A DNA stretch of 64,000 nucleotides. Origin: Aeromicrobium stalagmiti (lineage in GTDB: Bacteria; Actinomycetota; Actinomycetes; Propionibacteriales; Nocardioidaceae). The notes under the pieces were generated by a model, which worked only from the letters and a program-made list of their open reading frames with translations, searched no databases and was not told where the DNA came from. The position numbers and the translations under genes were made by a program. The DNA lies in contig NZ_JABSTZ010000001.1 in assembly GCF_013283745.1 (NCBI RefSeq), forward strand, positions 1,754,406 to 1,818,405. Reading direction: 5' to 3'. The stretch's first letter is position 1. Each line of letters starts with the position of its first letter. This document shows, piece by piece, positions 47,864 through 56,641 of the stretch.

Positions 47864-48943
47864 GTGTCCGACCCCACTTCCATGAGCCGCCGCTACACGA
47901 CCATGGTCGTGGCAGTGGTGTCGCTCATCGTGCTGACGAGCGTGGCATTTCTCGTGCCGGTGCCGTACGTGACGATGAAGCCGGGGCCGGTGTTCGACAC
48001 CCTCGGGTCACCCCGCGTCAGCAACAACCAGCCGCTGCTGACCTTCGGCGACGACGTCAAGACCTACCCGACCACCGGGTCGCTCGACTTCACGACAGTC
48101 TCGGTCAGCCGGGCCGACAGCCACGTGACGCTGCTCGAGGCGGTGACGTCCTACTTCGACGGTGACGTCGCCGTCGTGCCCAAGTCGCGGATCTATCCCG
48201 ACAACGAGTCCGCGAAGCAGTCGACCGCCGAGTCGGCCGCGCAGCTTGACGGATCCAAGGACGCCTCCAAGGTCGCCGCGCTTCGGGCGGCCGGCTACAC
48301 CGTCACCGCGCGGGCCGAGGTTGCCGGCGTGCTGAAGGACGGTGCCTCGGCCGGCAAGCTCGAGGCGGGCGACATCATCACGACGGTCGACGGCACGAAG
48401 GTCGCCGACCCCGATGCCACCGTCGCGGCGATCGGCTCGGTGAAGCCGGGCGACACCGTCAAGATCGGCATCACCCGCAAGGGCGCCAGGAGCGTCGTCC
48501 CGATCGTGACCAGGCCCGACCCCGACGACGCCTCCGCGCCGCGGATCGGCATCTCGATCGGCACTGACTACTCGTTCCCGATCACGGTCGACAACAACGT
48601 CGGGCGCGACATCGGCGGCCCCAGCGCCGGCACGATGTTCGCCCTCGCGATCTACGACCGGCTCACCCCCGGCCAGCTGACCGGGGGCAGGACGATCGCC
48701 GGCACCGGCGAGATCACCGCTGACGGAGTCGTCGGCCCCATCGGAGGCATCCGCCAGAAGATGGCCGGCGCCGCCGAGGCCAAGGCCACGATCTTCCTGG
48801 TGCCCGCCGACAACTGCGCCGAGGCCACCGACGGCGACGACGACGGCCTGCAGCTGGTCAAGATCACGAAGCTCGATGACGCGATCGCCTCGCTCGAGGC
48901 GCTCGCCAAGGATCCGAAGGCGAAGGTGCCTGCATGCAGCTGA
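47864..48943 (+). CDS. YlbL-type membrane protease, PDZ plus Lon-like domain
   Basis: A 359-residue protein with a membrane anchor (about residues 13-32), a PDZ domain (about 150-220) and a Lon (S16)-type protease domain (about 230-345). The catalytic dyad is visible: Ser254 in GGPSAGTMF and Lys299 in IRQKMAGA, 45 residues apart as in Lon. There is no AAA domain, so it acts without ATP outside the cytoplasm. Substrates are unknown. GTG at 47864; an ATG at 47882 is the alternative. It overlaps the next gene by 10 bp. Confidence 0.9.
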   Translation: MSDPTSMSRRYTTMVVAVVSLIVLTSVAFLVPVPYVTMKPGPVFDTLGSPRVSNNQPLLTFGDDVKTYPTTGSLDFTTVSVSRADSHVTLLEAVTSYFDGDVAVVPKSRIYPDNESAKQSTAESAAQLDGSKDASKVAALRAAGYTVTARAEVAGVLKDGASAGKLEAGDIITTVDGTKVADPDATVAAIGSVKPGDTVKIGITRKGARSVVPIVTRPDPDDASAPRIGISIGTDYSFPITVDNNVGRDIGGPSAGTMFALAIYDRLTPGQLTGGRTIAGTGEITADGVVGPIGGIRQKMAGAAEAKATIFLVPADNCAEATDGDDDGLQLVKITKLDDAIASLEALAKDPKAKVPACS

Positions 48944-49443
48944 TGCCCGACTCCCCGCTGCGACAGGCAGCGCTCGAGGTCGAGTCCCACGTGGGATCTG
49001 AGGGATGGGACCAGGCTCCGCGCCTGTTCGCCCTCGTCCCGACCGCCGACCTCATCGCCGCCGAGCCCGGTCTGGCCGAGCAGCTCAGCGACGACCACGA
49101 CGGCTACACGCCCATCGAGCAGGAGCTGCCGCAGGGTCGCGAGCTCGAGGACCTCCTCACCGAGATCGAGTGGCCCGACGCCGTCACCGGATGTGCGGCC
49201 GTGATCGAGCGCATCATGCTGCCGCCGGAGGCCGAGGAGTCGCTGCCCGACGACCCCGAGGCGATCGTCGAGGTCGCCGCCAGCCACCCCGACCGTCGCG
49301 AGGTCCGTCTCGTCGCGGCCGTCACCCGCGACGGGCAGGCGCACAGCGCCGTCCGCGCCAAGGATCCCGACGACGCCGTGCTGCTCGAGGGCCCCGATCT
49401 CGTCCCCGGACTGATCGAGCACCTCCGCCGCACCCTGACATAG
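48934..49443 (+). CDS. PPA1309-family protein
   Basis: A 169-residue soluble acidic protein of the actinobacterial PPA1309 family. It is recognised by SPLRQAALEVESHVGSEGWDQAPRLFALV at the start (given as two segments: QAALEVESHV and GWDQAPRLFALV) and IEWPDAVTGCAAVIER in the middle. The function is unknown. Its ATG lies within the end of the protease gene, and UPF0182 follows after 30 bp. This three-gene order is conserved in Actinobacteria (recalled). Confidence 0.85.
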   Translation: MQLMPDSPLRQAALEVESHVGSEGWDQAPRLFALVPTADLIAAEPGLAEQLSDDHDGYTPIEQELPQGRELEDLLTEIEWPDAVTGCAAVIERIMLPPEAEESLPDDPEAIVEVAASHPDRREVRLVAAVTRDGQAHSAVRAKDPDDAVLLEGPDLVPGLIEHLRRTLT

Positions 49444-49473
49444 AGTCTTGACACACCCCCACCCAGGAGACCC

Positions 49474-52410
49474 GTGAGCGACATCTTCGGAACACCCCGA
49501 CCACGCCAGCCCCAGCCCTCCGGGTCGGGACGACGTCAGCGGGTGCTCGTCCCGACCCTCGTCACCCTGGCCGCCCTGCTCCTGCTCGGCTCGATCTTCG
49601 TCAGCGTCTGGACCGACCGTCTCTGGTTCAAGTCCGTCGGCTACAGCGACGTCTTCCGCAGCATCCTCGTCTCGCGGATCCTGCTGTTCGTCGTGCTGGG
49701 CCTGATCTTTGGCCTGTTCGTGGTGGCCAACCTCTACATCGCCTATCGCACCCGGCCCGACACCGTGCCGCTGCGTCGTGACGATCCGGCCTACCGCTAC
49801 CGCCTGGCCCTGACCCCGATCCTCAAGCCGATCGGCATCGGCCTGTTCGTCGTGCTGACCGCGTTCGCCGGCTCGGTGGGTGCGAGCCACTGGGACACCT
49901 ACAAGATGTGGCGCAACGGCTCGTCGTTCGGCGTCAAGGACCCGCAGTTCGGCAAGGACGTCGGCTTCTACGTCTTCGACTACCCGTGGTGGCGCTTCCT
50001 GACGTCGTTCTCGTTCGCGATGATCGTCATCACGGTGCTCGCGGTGCTGTTCCTCAACTACGTCTACGGCGGCATCCGCATCGCCGGCCGCGGTCCCAAG
50101 CTGACCCGCGCCGCCCAGGTGCACCTGTCGGTGCTGGTCGGCCTCGGCGTCCTGACCCGCGCGGTGTCCTACTACCTCGACCGCTTCGGGCTCGCGATCG
50201 GCAACTCGACGCTGTTCGACGGCATCGGCTACACCGACGCCAATGCCCGCATCCCCGGCAAGAACATCCTGATCGGCGTCGCGATCGTCTGCGCGCTGCT
50301 CTTCTTCGCCGCGATCTTCATCCGGTCGTGGACCCTCCCGGCCATCGGCCTGGGCCTTCTCGCGCTCACCTCGATCCTGATCGGTGCCATCTGGCCGGCC
50401 GTCATGCAGGGCTTTCAGGTCAAGCCGTCCGAGCCCGACAAGGAAGGGCCGTTCATCGCCCGCAACATCGAGGCGACCAGGCAGGCCTACGACGTCGCCG
50501 ACACCGAGGTGGAGGAGTACTCCGCCAAGACTGCGCTCACGCCGGCCGAGCTCGCGTCGTCGGCCGAGTCGCGAGTCAGCACGCGTCTGCTCGACCCGAC
50601 GCTCATCTCGGACGCGTTTGAGCAGCTGCAGCAGGTGCGCGGCTACTACTCCGTGCCGCAGACCCTCGACGTCGACCGCTACAAGCTCGAGGGCGAGGAC
50701 AACCCGCAGGACACGATCATCGCCGCGCGCGAGCTCAACCTGAGCGGTCTGCAGGACAGCCAGCGCAACTGGGCCAACGACCACACGGTCTACACCCACG
50801 GCTACGGCATCATCGCGGCCCGCGGCAACGAGCGCGGACCCAACGGCGAGCCGGTCTTCACGGCCAAGGACATCCCGCCGGTCGGCGAGATCAAGACCAC
50901 GACGCCTCCGCGCATCTACTTCGGCGAGCAGTCGCCGTCCTACTCGATCGTCGGTCGTCCGAAGGGTGCCGCCCCGATCGAGGTCGACATCCCGCGCGGT
51001 GGCTCGACCTCGGCCGACGACGGCGAGGCCAACGCGGCCCAGAACACTTACGACGGCAAGGGCGGCGTGCCGGTCGGCAGCCTGTTCAACAAGGTGCTCT
51101 ACGCCTTCAAGTTCGCCGAGCCCAACATCGTCCTGTCGAGCCGGGTCAACTCCGAGTCCAAGATCCTCTACGACCGTGAGCCCCGCGACCGGGTCAAGAA
51201 GGTCGCTCCGTGGCTGACGGTCGACGGCGACTCCTACCCGGCGGTCGTCGACGGTCGCGTCGTCTGGATCGTCGACGGCTACACGACCAGCAACGCCTAC
51301 CCGTACTCCGAGCACCGCTCGCTGCGCGAGGCGACGGCCGACACGCTGACCGACGGTCGGTCGCAGGCGGCGCTGCCGACCGACCAGGTCAACTACATGC
51401 GCAACTCGGTCAAGGCCGTCGTCGACGCCTACGACGGCAGCGTCAAGCTCTACCAGTGGGACACCGAGGACCCGGTGCTCAAGACGTGGATGAAGGTCTT
51501 CCCCAACGTCGTCGAGGACAAGACCAAGATCAGCGACGCCCTGCTGGAGCACCTGCGCTACCCGGTCGACCTGTTCAAGGTGCAGCGCGACGTGCTGCAG
51601 CGCTACCACGTCACCGACGCCCAGACGTTCTACGAGGACGGCGAGCGCTGGAAGGTCCCCGAGGACCCGACGGCCCCGCGCGCCTCGCGGGCGCTGCAGC
51701 CGCCCTACTACCTGTCGACGGCGCGTCCCGGCGAGGACACCCCGAAGTTCAGCGTCACGAGCGTCTACCTGCCCAACAGCCGGCAGAACCTGGCGGCGTT
51801 CGTCTCGGTCAACTCCGAGGCGACCGACACCGAGAACTACGGCAAGATGCAGATCCTGCAGCTGCCGAGCGAGACCCAGATACCGGGTCCGAGCCAGATC
51901 GCCAACAGCTTCCAGACCGACCGAGGGGTCACCCAGGCGCTGCTGCAGTTCGAGCAGTCTCAGGAGGCCCGCATCCTGCGCGGCAACCTGCTGACCCTGC
52001 CGGTCGGTGACTCGCTGCTCTACGTCCAACCGGTCTACATCCAGCGCAGTGCGTCCGAGGGCAGCTTCCCGGTGCTCCAGTTCGTGGCGGCGTCCTTCGG
52101 CGGCGACGTGGGCTTCGGCCAGTCGCTCGACGAGGCGCTGCGGGTGGCGCTCGGGCTCGAGGAGGGGTCGTCCGGCACCGACGGCGGGACCGCCACGCCC
52201 GGTGACTTGGGAACCACCGAGCCGGACGACGCCACGAAGCAGACGGCGTCGCAGCTGCTCGACGATGCGTCGCGCTTCTACGACCAGGCCCAGGCAGCCC
52301 TGAAGGACGGCGACCTGTCGCTCTACCAGCGTCGGATCAACCAGATGGGCGAGAAGATCGACCAGGCCAAGCAGGTCGTGGACGACGCCGCTGCTGCTGC
52401 GAAGAAGTAG
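49474..52410 (+). CDS. UPF0182 large membrane protein
   Basis: A 978-residue protein. Seven membrane helices lie in the first ~320 residues. A very large exported domain follows (about 320-900), and an acidic, Gly/Thr-rich linker and a C-terminal helical segment close it. Signatures include RLWFKSVGYSDVF, FYVFDYPWWRF, and in the exported part YPYSEHRS and VNYMRNSVKAVVDAYDG. The function of UPF0182 is unknown. GTG at 49474 follows AGGAGA. The gene is followed by a perfect 13-bp hairpin. Confidence 0.9.
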   Translation: MSDIFGTPRPRQPQPSGSGRRQRVLVPTLVTLAALLLLGSIFVSVWTDRLWFKSVGYSDVFRSILVSRILLFVVLGLIFGLFVVANLYIAYRTRPDTVPLRRDDPAYRYRLALTPILKPIGIGLFVVLTAFAGSVGASHWDTYKMWRNGSSFGVKDPQFGKDVGFYVFDYPWWRFLTSFSFAMIVITVLAVLFLNYVYGGIRIAGRGPKLTRAAQVHLSVLVGLGVLTRAVSYYLDRFGLAIGNSTLFDGIGYTDANARIPGKNILIGVAIVCALLFFAAIFIRSWTLPAIGLGLLALTSILIGAIWPAVMQGFQVKPSEPDKEGPFIARNIEATRQAYDVADTEVEEYSAKTALTPAELASSAESRVSTRLLDPTLISDAFEQLQQVRGYYSVPQTLDVDRYKLEGEDNPQDTIIAARELNLSGLQDSQRNWANDHTVYTHGYGIIAARGNERGPNGEPVFTAKDIPPVGEIKTTTPPRIYFGEQSPSYSIVGRPKGAAPIEVDIPRGGSTSADDGEANAAQNTYDGKGGVPVGSLFNKVLYAFKFAEPNIVLSSRVNSESKILYDREPRDRVKKVAPWLTVDGDSYPAVVDGRVVWIVDGYTTSNAYPYSEHRSLREATADTLTDGRSQAALPTDQVNYMRNSVKAVVDAYDGSVKLYQWDTEDPVLKTWMKVFPNVVEDKTKISDALLEHLRYPVDLFKVQRDVLQRYHVTDAQTFYEDGERWKVPEDPTAPRASRALQPPYYLSTARPGEDTPKFSVTSVYLPNSRQNLAAFVSVNSEATDTENYGKMQILQLPSETQIPGPSQIANSFQTDRGVTQALLQFEQSQEARILRGNLLTLPVGDSLLYVQPVYIQRSASEGSFPVLQFVAASFGGDVGFGQSLDEALRVALGLEEGSSGTDGGTATPGDLGTTEPDDATKQTASQLLDDASRFYDQAQAALKDGDLSLYQRRINQMGEKIDQAKQVVDDAAAAAKK

Positions 52411-52415
52411 TGGTT

Positions 52416-52445
52416 CTGGGCGGCGCCCGCTGGGGCGCCGCCCAG
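52416..52445. terminator. bidirectional hairpin terminator
   Basis: CTGGGCGGCGCCC (52416-52428) pairs perfectly with 52433-52445 around GCTG. It lies between the convergent UPF0182 and ilvA genes. Confidence 0.75.
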
Positions 52446-52455
52446 ACCAGGCAGC

Positions 52456-53724
52456 TCACACCAGGTAGTGGAACAGGGGGCTCCCTGGCGGCACCTGCTC
52501 GACGCCGAGCGGGCTGTCGTCGAGGCGTGCCAGCAGGCCCGCAAGGTCGTCGTGGCTGGCCAGCTCGATGCCGATGAGGGCCGGGCCGTTCTCGCGGTTG
52601 TTGCGCTTGACGTAGTCGAACAGCGTGATGTCGTCGTCGGGGCCGAGGATCTCGTCGAGGAACCGGCGGAGCGCTCCCGGCTCCTGGGGGAAGCTGACCA
52701 GGAAGTAGTGCTTGAGGCCCTGGTGGATCAGCGAGCGCTCGAGGATCTCGCCGTAGCGGCTGATGTCGTTGTTGCCGCCTGAGACGACGCAGACGACCGT
52801 CGATCCTGGCTCGATCTCGAGCCCGGCGTCGAGCAGCGCCGTGGCGAGGGCGCCAGCGGGCTCGGCGATGATGCCGTCGGACTGGTAGAGCCGCAGCATC
52901 TCGGTGCAGGCGTGGCCCTCGTCGACGGTCATGATCTCGGTGCCGGCGTCGCGCACCAGCGGGAAGGTGTGGTCGCCTACGATGCCGACGGCGGCGCCGT
53001 CGACGAAGGGGTCGACGTCGTCGATCCGCACGGGCCTGCCGACGCGCACCGCGGCGCTCATCGACGCGGCACCGGTCGGCTCGACGCCGACGATGCGGGT
53101 CTCGGGGTGGCGCTCGCGCATCCACGTCGAGATGCCGGCGACCAGGCCGCCGCCTCCGACCGGGACGACGAGGAGGTCGGGGGCGGTGCCGAGCTGCTCG
53201 ACGATCTCGGGCGCGACGGTGCCCTGCCCGCTGATCGTGCGGGGATCGTCGAACGCAGGGACGAGCACGGCACCGGTGTCGGCGGCGTCCTGCTGAGCGG
53301 CGCGGAATGCGTCCTCGTACGAGTCGCCGACCACGATGATCTCGACGTCGCTGCCGCCAAGCGTGACGATCCGCTCGCGCTTCTGGCGCGGGGTGGTGCC
53401 GGGCACGAAGATCCGACCACGCACGCCGAGCCGCTGGCACGCGAGGGCGACTCCCTGGGCGTGGTTGCCGGCGCTGGCGCACACCACACCGTGGCTCCGT
53501 GCCTCGTCGTCGAGCTGGACGATGAGGTTGTAGGCACCCCGGATCTTGTAGGAGCGGACGGGCTGCAGGTCTTCACGCTTGAGCCACACCTGTGCGCCGG
53601 TCGCCTCCGACAGGCGGGCGTTGAGCTCCAACGGCGTGCGGGTGGCCACCTCGGCGACCCGGATCGCGGCCTCGTCGATCGTCTGAGCGGTGACCTGAAG
53701 CGGTGGTGTTGGGGGAGTGCTCAC
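52456..53724 (-). CDS. ilvA: threonine ammonia-lyase (threonine dehydratase)
   Basis: A 422-residue PLP enzyme that converts threonine to 2-oxobutanoate. The PLP-Lys is in SYKIRGAYN (about residue 62), and SAGNHAQGVA and the glycine loop VGGGGLVAGIS are intact. The C-terminal ~85 residues form one ACT-like domain (LVSFPQEPGALRRFLDEI), the layout of the shorter enzymes. It could serve isoleucine synthesis or threonine breakdown. I chose GTG 53724, eight bases behind TAGCGT; a TTG at 53733 overlaps that box. Confidence 0.9.
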   Translation of the reverse strand: MSTPPTPPLQVTAQTIDEAAIRVAEVATRTPLELNARLSEATGAQVWLKREDLQPVRSYKIRGAYNLIVQLDDEARSHGVVCASAGNHAQGVALACQRLGVRGRIFVPGTTPRQKRERIVTLGGSDVEIIVVGDSYEDAFRAAQQDAADTGAVLVPAFDDPRTISGQGTVAPEIVEQLGTAPDLLVVPVGGGGLVAGISTWMRERHPETRIVGVEPTGAASMSAAVRVGRPVRIDDVDPFVDGAAVGIVGDHTFPLVRDAGTEIMTVDEGHACTEMLRLYQSDGIIAEPAGALATALLDAGLEIEPGSTVVCVVSGGNNDISRYGEILERSLIHQGLKHYFLVSFPQEPGALRRFLDEILGPDDDITLFDYVKRNNRENGPALIGIELASHDDLAGLLARLDDSPLGVEQVPPGSPLFHYLV

Positions 53725-53732
53725 GTCGGTCA

Positions 53733-53738
53733 ACGCTA
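53733..53738 (-). promoter_or_regulatory. -10 box for ilvA, leaderless
   Basis: Minus-strand TAGCGT, eight bases, then GTG at 53724. Confidence 0.4.
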
Positions 53739-53806
53739 GTCGCGTGACGTATGGCCCGTGATGCCGGTGTCAGGGCGTGGACGGTGCACGCGTCCAGGGA
53801 CCCGAT

Positions 53807-53835
53807 TTGGAAGTGCGGGCGGTGACCTGTAAAGT
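53807..53835 (+). promoter_or_regulatory. promoter of the initiator tRNA gene
   Basis: TTGGAA (53807-53812), 17 bases, TAAAGT (53830-53835). The tRNA begins 11 bases after the -10. Confidence 0.5.
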
Positions 53836-53846
53836 AGAGCAGGCGA

Positions 53847-53923
53847 CGCGGGGTGGAGCAGCTCGGTAGCTCGCTGGGCTCATAACCCAGAGGTCACAGG
53901 TTCAAATCCTGTCCCCGCTACCA
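53847..53923 (+). tRNA. initiator tRNA-fMet (CAT)
   Basis: A 77-nt cloverleaf with encoded CCA. The acceptor arms CGCGGGG and CCCCGCT pair except at 1-72 (C-U), and the anticodon stem ends in three G-C pairs (CTGGG/CCCAG around CTCATAA). Both are marks of initiator rather than elongator tRNA-Met. It is a lone gene with its own promoter and terminator. Confidence 0.95.
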
Positions 53924-53925
53924 AT

Positions 53926-53957
53926 CGAAGGCCCGAACCAACAGGTTCGGGCCTTCG
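53926..53957 (+). terminator. terminator after the initiator tRNA
   Basis: A perfect 14-bp stem, 53926-53939 with 53944-53957 (CGAAGGCCCGAACC), loop AACA, three bases after the CCA end. Confidence 0.8.
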
Positions 53958-53988
53958 TCATGCCGGCAGCGTCGGAGCCCTGACGGCG

Positions 53989-55620
53989 TCAGATCTCCTC
54001 AGGCACCATGGCGATCGCGCCGGACGGGCACTCTGTCGCGCACAGGCCGCAGCCCTTGCAGTAGTCGAGGTCGATCGCATACGGCTCGCCGGGCATGCCG
54101 AGCTGGACGATCGCGTTGTCCGGACACATCGCGAAGCAGTTGTCGCAGGAGAAGCAGCTCCCGCACGACATGCATCGCCGCGACTCGTACTGGGCCGTCT
54201 CGGCATCCAGACCGACGACCACCTCGTCGAAGGTCGAGGACCGGCGCACGGCCTCGAGGCGGGATCGGTGCGTACGGGGGGCGTCCTCGAAGTACCAGGT
54301 GTTGAGCGAGGCGAAGTCCGCCAAGGGCCCGCTCGCTTGGGGCTCGGCGACCTGACCTGCCAGCCAGGTGTCGACGGCTCGCGCGGCCCGCCTGCCGTGC
54401 CCGATCGCGACCGTGGCGGAGCGCTCTCCGGGCACCATGTCGCCGCCGGCGAAGACCCCCGACCGGCCGGTCATGCCGATCTCGTCGACGCGGACGACTC
54501 CGTCGGTGACGTCGACGTCGTGCATGCCGTCGAGCAGCGACAGGTCGGTGTCCTGGCCCAGGGCGAGGACGACCGAGTCGGCTGTCAGCGTCTCGAACGT
54601 GCCGGTGGGTTGGGGGAAGCCGTCCGCGTCCAGCTCCATCCGTTCGAGAGTCACCTCGTCCGCGTCGACGTGGTCGATCGTCGACAGCCAGCGGAAGGCA
54701 ATCCCTTCCTCCTCGGCTTCGTGGACCTCGCTGTCACTCGCAGGCATCCGGTTGCGCGTCCGTCGATAGACGACGACGGCTTCGGCGGCACCGAGGCGCT
54801 TGGCACTGCGGGCCGCGTCGATCGCCGTGTTGCCACCGCCATAGATGGCCACTCGCCGACCGACCAGGGGCGGTTGCTCGTCGGCGACGCTGTGCAGCAG
54901 GGACACGGCGTCGAGGACGTGGGAGGTCGAACCAGCGGGTATGTAGGCCCGTTTACCGATCTGCGCACCGACGGCGACGAACGCGGCGTCGTAGTGTTCC
55001 GCTTGCATCAGTGCTGCGAGGTCGTCGACGGGGGAGTCCAGCTCGATCTCGACACCCAGGGTGAGGATCCGGTCGATCTCAGCATCGAGGACGGCCCGCG
55101 GCAACCGGTACGACGGGATCCCGTAGTGCATCATCCCGCCAGGTTCCGAGGCTGCTTCCTTGACTGTGACCGAGTGTCCGAGGAGGGCGAGCTGATAGGC
55201 CGCGGAGAGCCCCGACGGGCCCGACCCGACGACGAGGACGCGCTGGCCGGTGGGGGCTGGCTTGGGCAGCTGCCAGCCCTGGCGAATCGCCTCGTCGCCC
55301 AGGAACCGTTCCACGGAGTTGATGCCCACAGACTCGTCCAGGACGCCGCGATTGCAGGCGGTCTCGCACGGGTGATAGCAGATGCGACCCATGACCGCCG
55401 GGAACGGATTGGCGATCATGATCTGCCGCCATGCGTCCTCATAGCTCTCTTCGGTCTCGGCATGCTTGAGCCAGCCGCGCACGTCCTCGCCGGCCGGACA
55501 GCCATTGCTGCACGGCGGCATCGAGGTGACGTAGGTCGCTCGCTCGGTCCGCCAGGTGCCCGTCTTGTCGGCCGTGCTGGATCCGGGGGCCAGGCTGATC
55601 GCGAAGGGTGTCTTGTCCAT
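53989..55620 (-). CDS. GltD-like NAD(P) flavoprotein fused to a 2x[4Fe-4S] ferredoxin domain
   Basis: A 543-residue protein in three parts. An N-terminal helical Fe-S domain has CSNGCPAGEDVRGW and RICYHPCETACNRG. A FAD/NAD(P) core follows, with VLVVGSGPSGLSAAYQLA and RVAIYGGGNTAIDAARSAKRLG, as in the glutamate synthase small subunit. The C-terminal PorD-like ferredoxin has CGSCFSCDNCFAMCP and CKGCGLCATECP. It would move electrons between the ketoacid oxidoreductase encoded just upstream and NAD(P)H (inference). The ATG at 55620 was chosen because the longer frame reads into the porB-like gene. Confidence 0.85.
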   Translation of the reverse strand: MDKTPFAISLAPGSSTADKTGTWRTERATYVTSMPPCSNGCPAGEDVRGWLKHAETEESYEDAWRQIMIANPFPAVMGRICYHPCETACNRGVLDESVGINSVERFLGDEAIRQGWQLPKPAPTGQRVLVVGSGPSGLSAAYQLALLGHSVTVKEAASEPGGMMHYGIPSYRLPRAVLDAEIDRILTLGVEIELDSPVDDLAALMQAEHYDAAFVAVGAQIGKRAYIPAGSTSHVLDAVSLLHSVADEQPPLVGRRVAIYGGGNTAIDAARSAKRLGAAEAVVVYRRTRNRMPASDSEVHEAEEEGIAFRWLSTIDHVDADEVTLERMELDADGFPQPTGTFETLTADSVVLALGQDTDLSLLDGMHDVDVTDGVVRVDEIGMTGRSGVFAGGDMVPGERSATVAIGHGRRAARAVDTWLAGQVAEPQASGPLADFASLNTWYFEDAPRTHRSRLEAVRRSSTFDEVVVGLDAETAQYESRRCMSCGSCFSCDNCFAMCPDNAIVQLGMPGEPYAIDLDYCKGCGLCATECPSGAIAMVPEEI

Positions 55621-55621
55621 C

Positions 55622-56641
55622 TCACACCTCCAGGGTGTGGTCGTGGGGCTCGGCTCCGAGGAGGCCGAGGCGAGCAATGGTGCGGTCAGCCTGCTCCTGG
55701 AGGCGCGCGACGATGTCGGGTCGCGGATGTTCTCCGAACAGGTGTGCAAAGCGGCCCTGGAGTCTGAGATAGTCCTCGGCCGGCACCTGCCGGCGGATGG
55801 GACTGACCGCGGTGACGTCACCGCGCTCGCCTTCGAAGACCCCGAACATGCCTGACTCGGTCGCCAGGCGAGCCAGCTTGATGGTGTCGTGAGAGGCCGA
55901 TCGCCATCCGAGCGGACACGGGACCAGTACGTGCAGGTAGCGAGCTCCTCGAAACGTCATCGCCTTCGCGACCTTGCGCTCGAGATCGTGCAGATCGGCG
56001 ACCGTCGCGGTGGCGACGTACGGGATCTCGTGAGCCAGCGCGATGCGGGGAAGATCCTTGCCCTGGCCGAAGATGTTGCCGGGCTCGGCTCCGAGTGCCT
56101 TGGTGTTGGCGGTCGCTGCCGAGGCGGGCGTCGCCCCCGAGCGCTGCACCCCAGTGTTCATGTAGCCCTGGTTGTCGTAGCAGACGAACAGGACGTCGTC
56201 GTTGCGCTCGAACATCCCCGACAACGGGCCGAACCCGATGTCGACGGTTCCTCCGTCGCCCGCCTGGCCGACCACCCGGATGTCGTCGCGTCCTTGGGCA
56301 CGCAGTCCTGCGGCCATGCCAGTCGCGACTGCGGCACCGTTGCCGAACAGCGAGTGGACCCACGGCACCTGCCAGGCCGACTCCGGATACGGGGTGGAGA
56401 AGACCTCCAGGCACCCGGTGGAGTTGGACACCACCACCTTGCCGTCACAGGCGCGCATCGCCGCATCGAGGACGAACCGGGCGCCGAGCACCTCGCCGCA
56501 CCCCTGACAGGCTCGATGACCCGAGGTGATCGAGTTCGTCCGGTCGCCGTGTGCTTGGACGCTCCGTTGATCCAGGTCAAGCAGTCGGTTGCCCGCTGCG
56601 TACGTGCCGATCTGGTAGAGCTCGCGCGGTGTGATGGTCAT
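55622..56641 (-). CDS. 2-ketoacid:acceptor oxidoreductase beta subunit (PorB-like)
   Basis: A 339-residue ThDP-binding subunit. HRACQGCGEVLGARF (Cys 45 and 48 region), STGCLEVFSTPYP and VPCPLGWRSA carry the cluster-binding Cys of PorB proteins. The ThDP motif is GQAGDGGTVDIGFGPLSGM and VCYDNQGYMNTGVQRSG. The match to the pyruvate/2-ketoacid ferredoxin oxidoreductase beta subunit is strong. The actual ketoacid cannot be read from the sequence. It overlaps the alpha gene by 4 bp. Confidence 0.87.
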   Translation of the reverse strand: MTITPRELYQIGTYAAGNRLLDLDQRSVQAHGDRTNSITSGHRACQGCGEVLGARFVLDAAMRACDGKVVVSNSTGCLEVFSTPYPESAWQVPWVHSLFGNGAAVATGMAAGLRAQGRDDIRVVGQAGDGGTVDIGFGPLSGMFERNDDVLFVCYDNQGYMNTGVQRSGATPASAATANTKALGAEPGNIFGQGKDLPRIALAHEIPYVATATVADLHDLERKVAKAMTFRGARYLHVLVPCPLGWRSASHDTIKLARLATESGMFGVFEGERGDVTAVSPIRRQVPAEDYLRLQGRFAHLFGEHPRPDIVARLQEQADRTIARLGLLGAEPHDHTLEV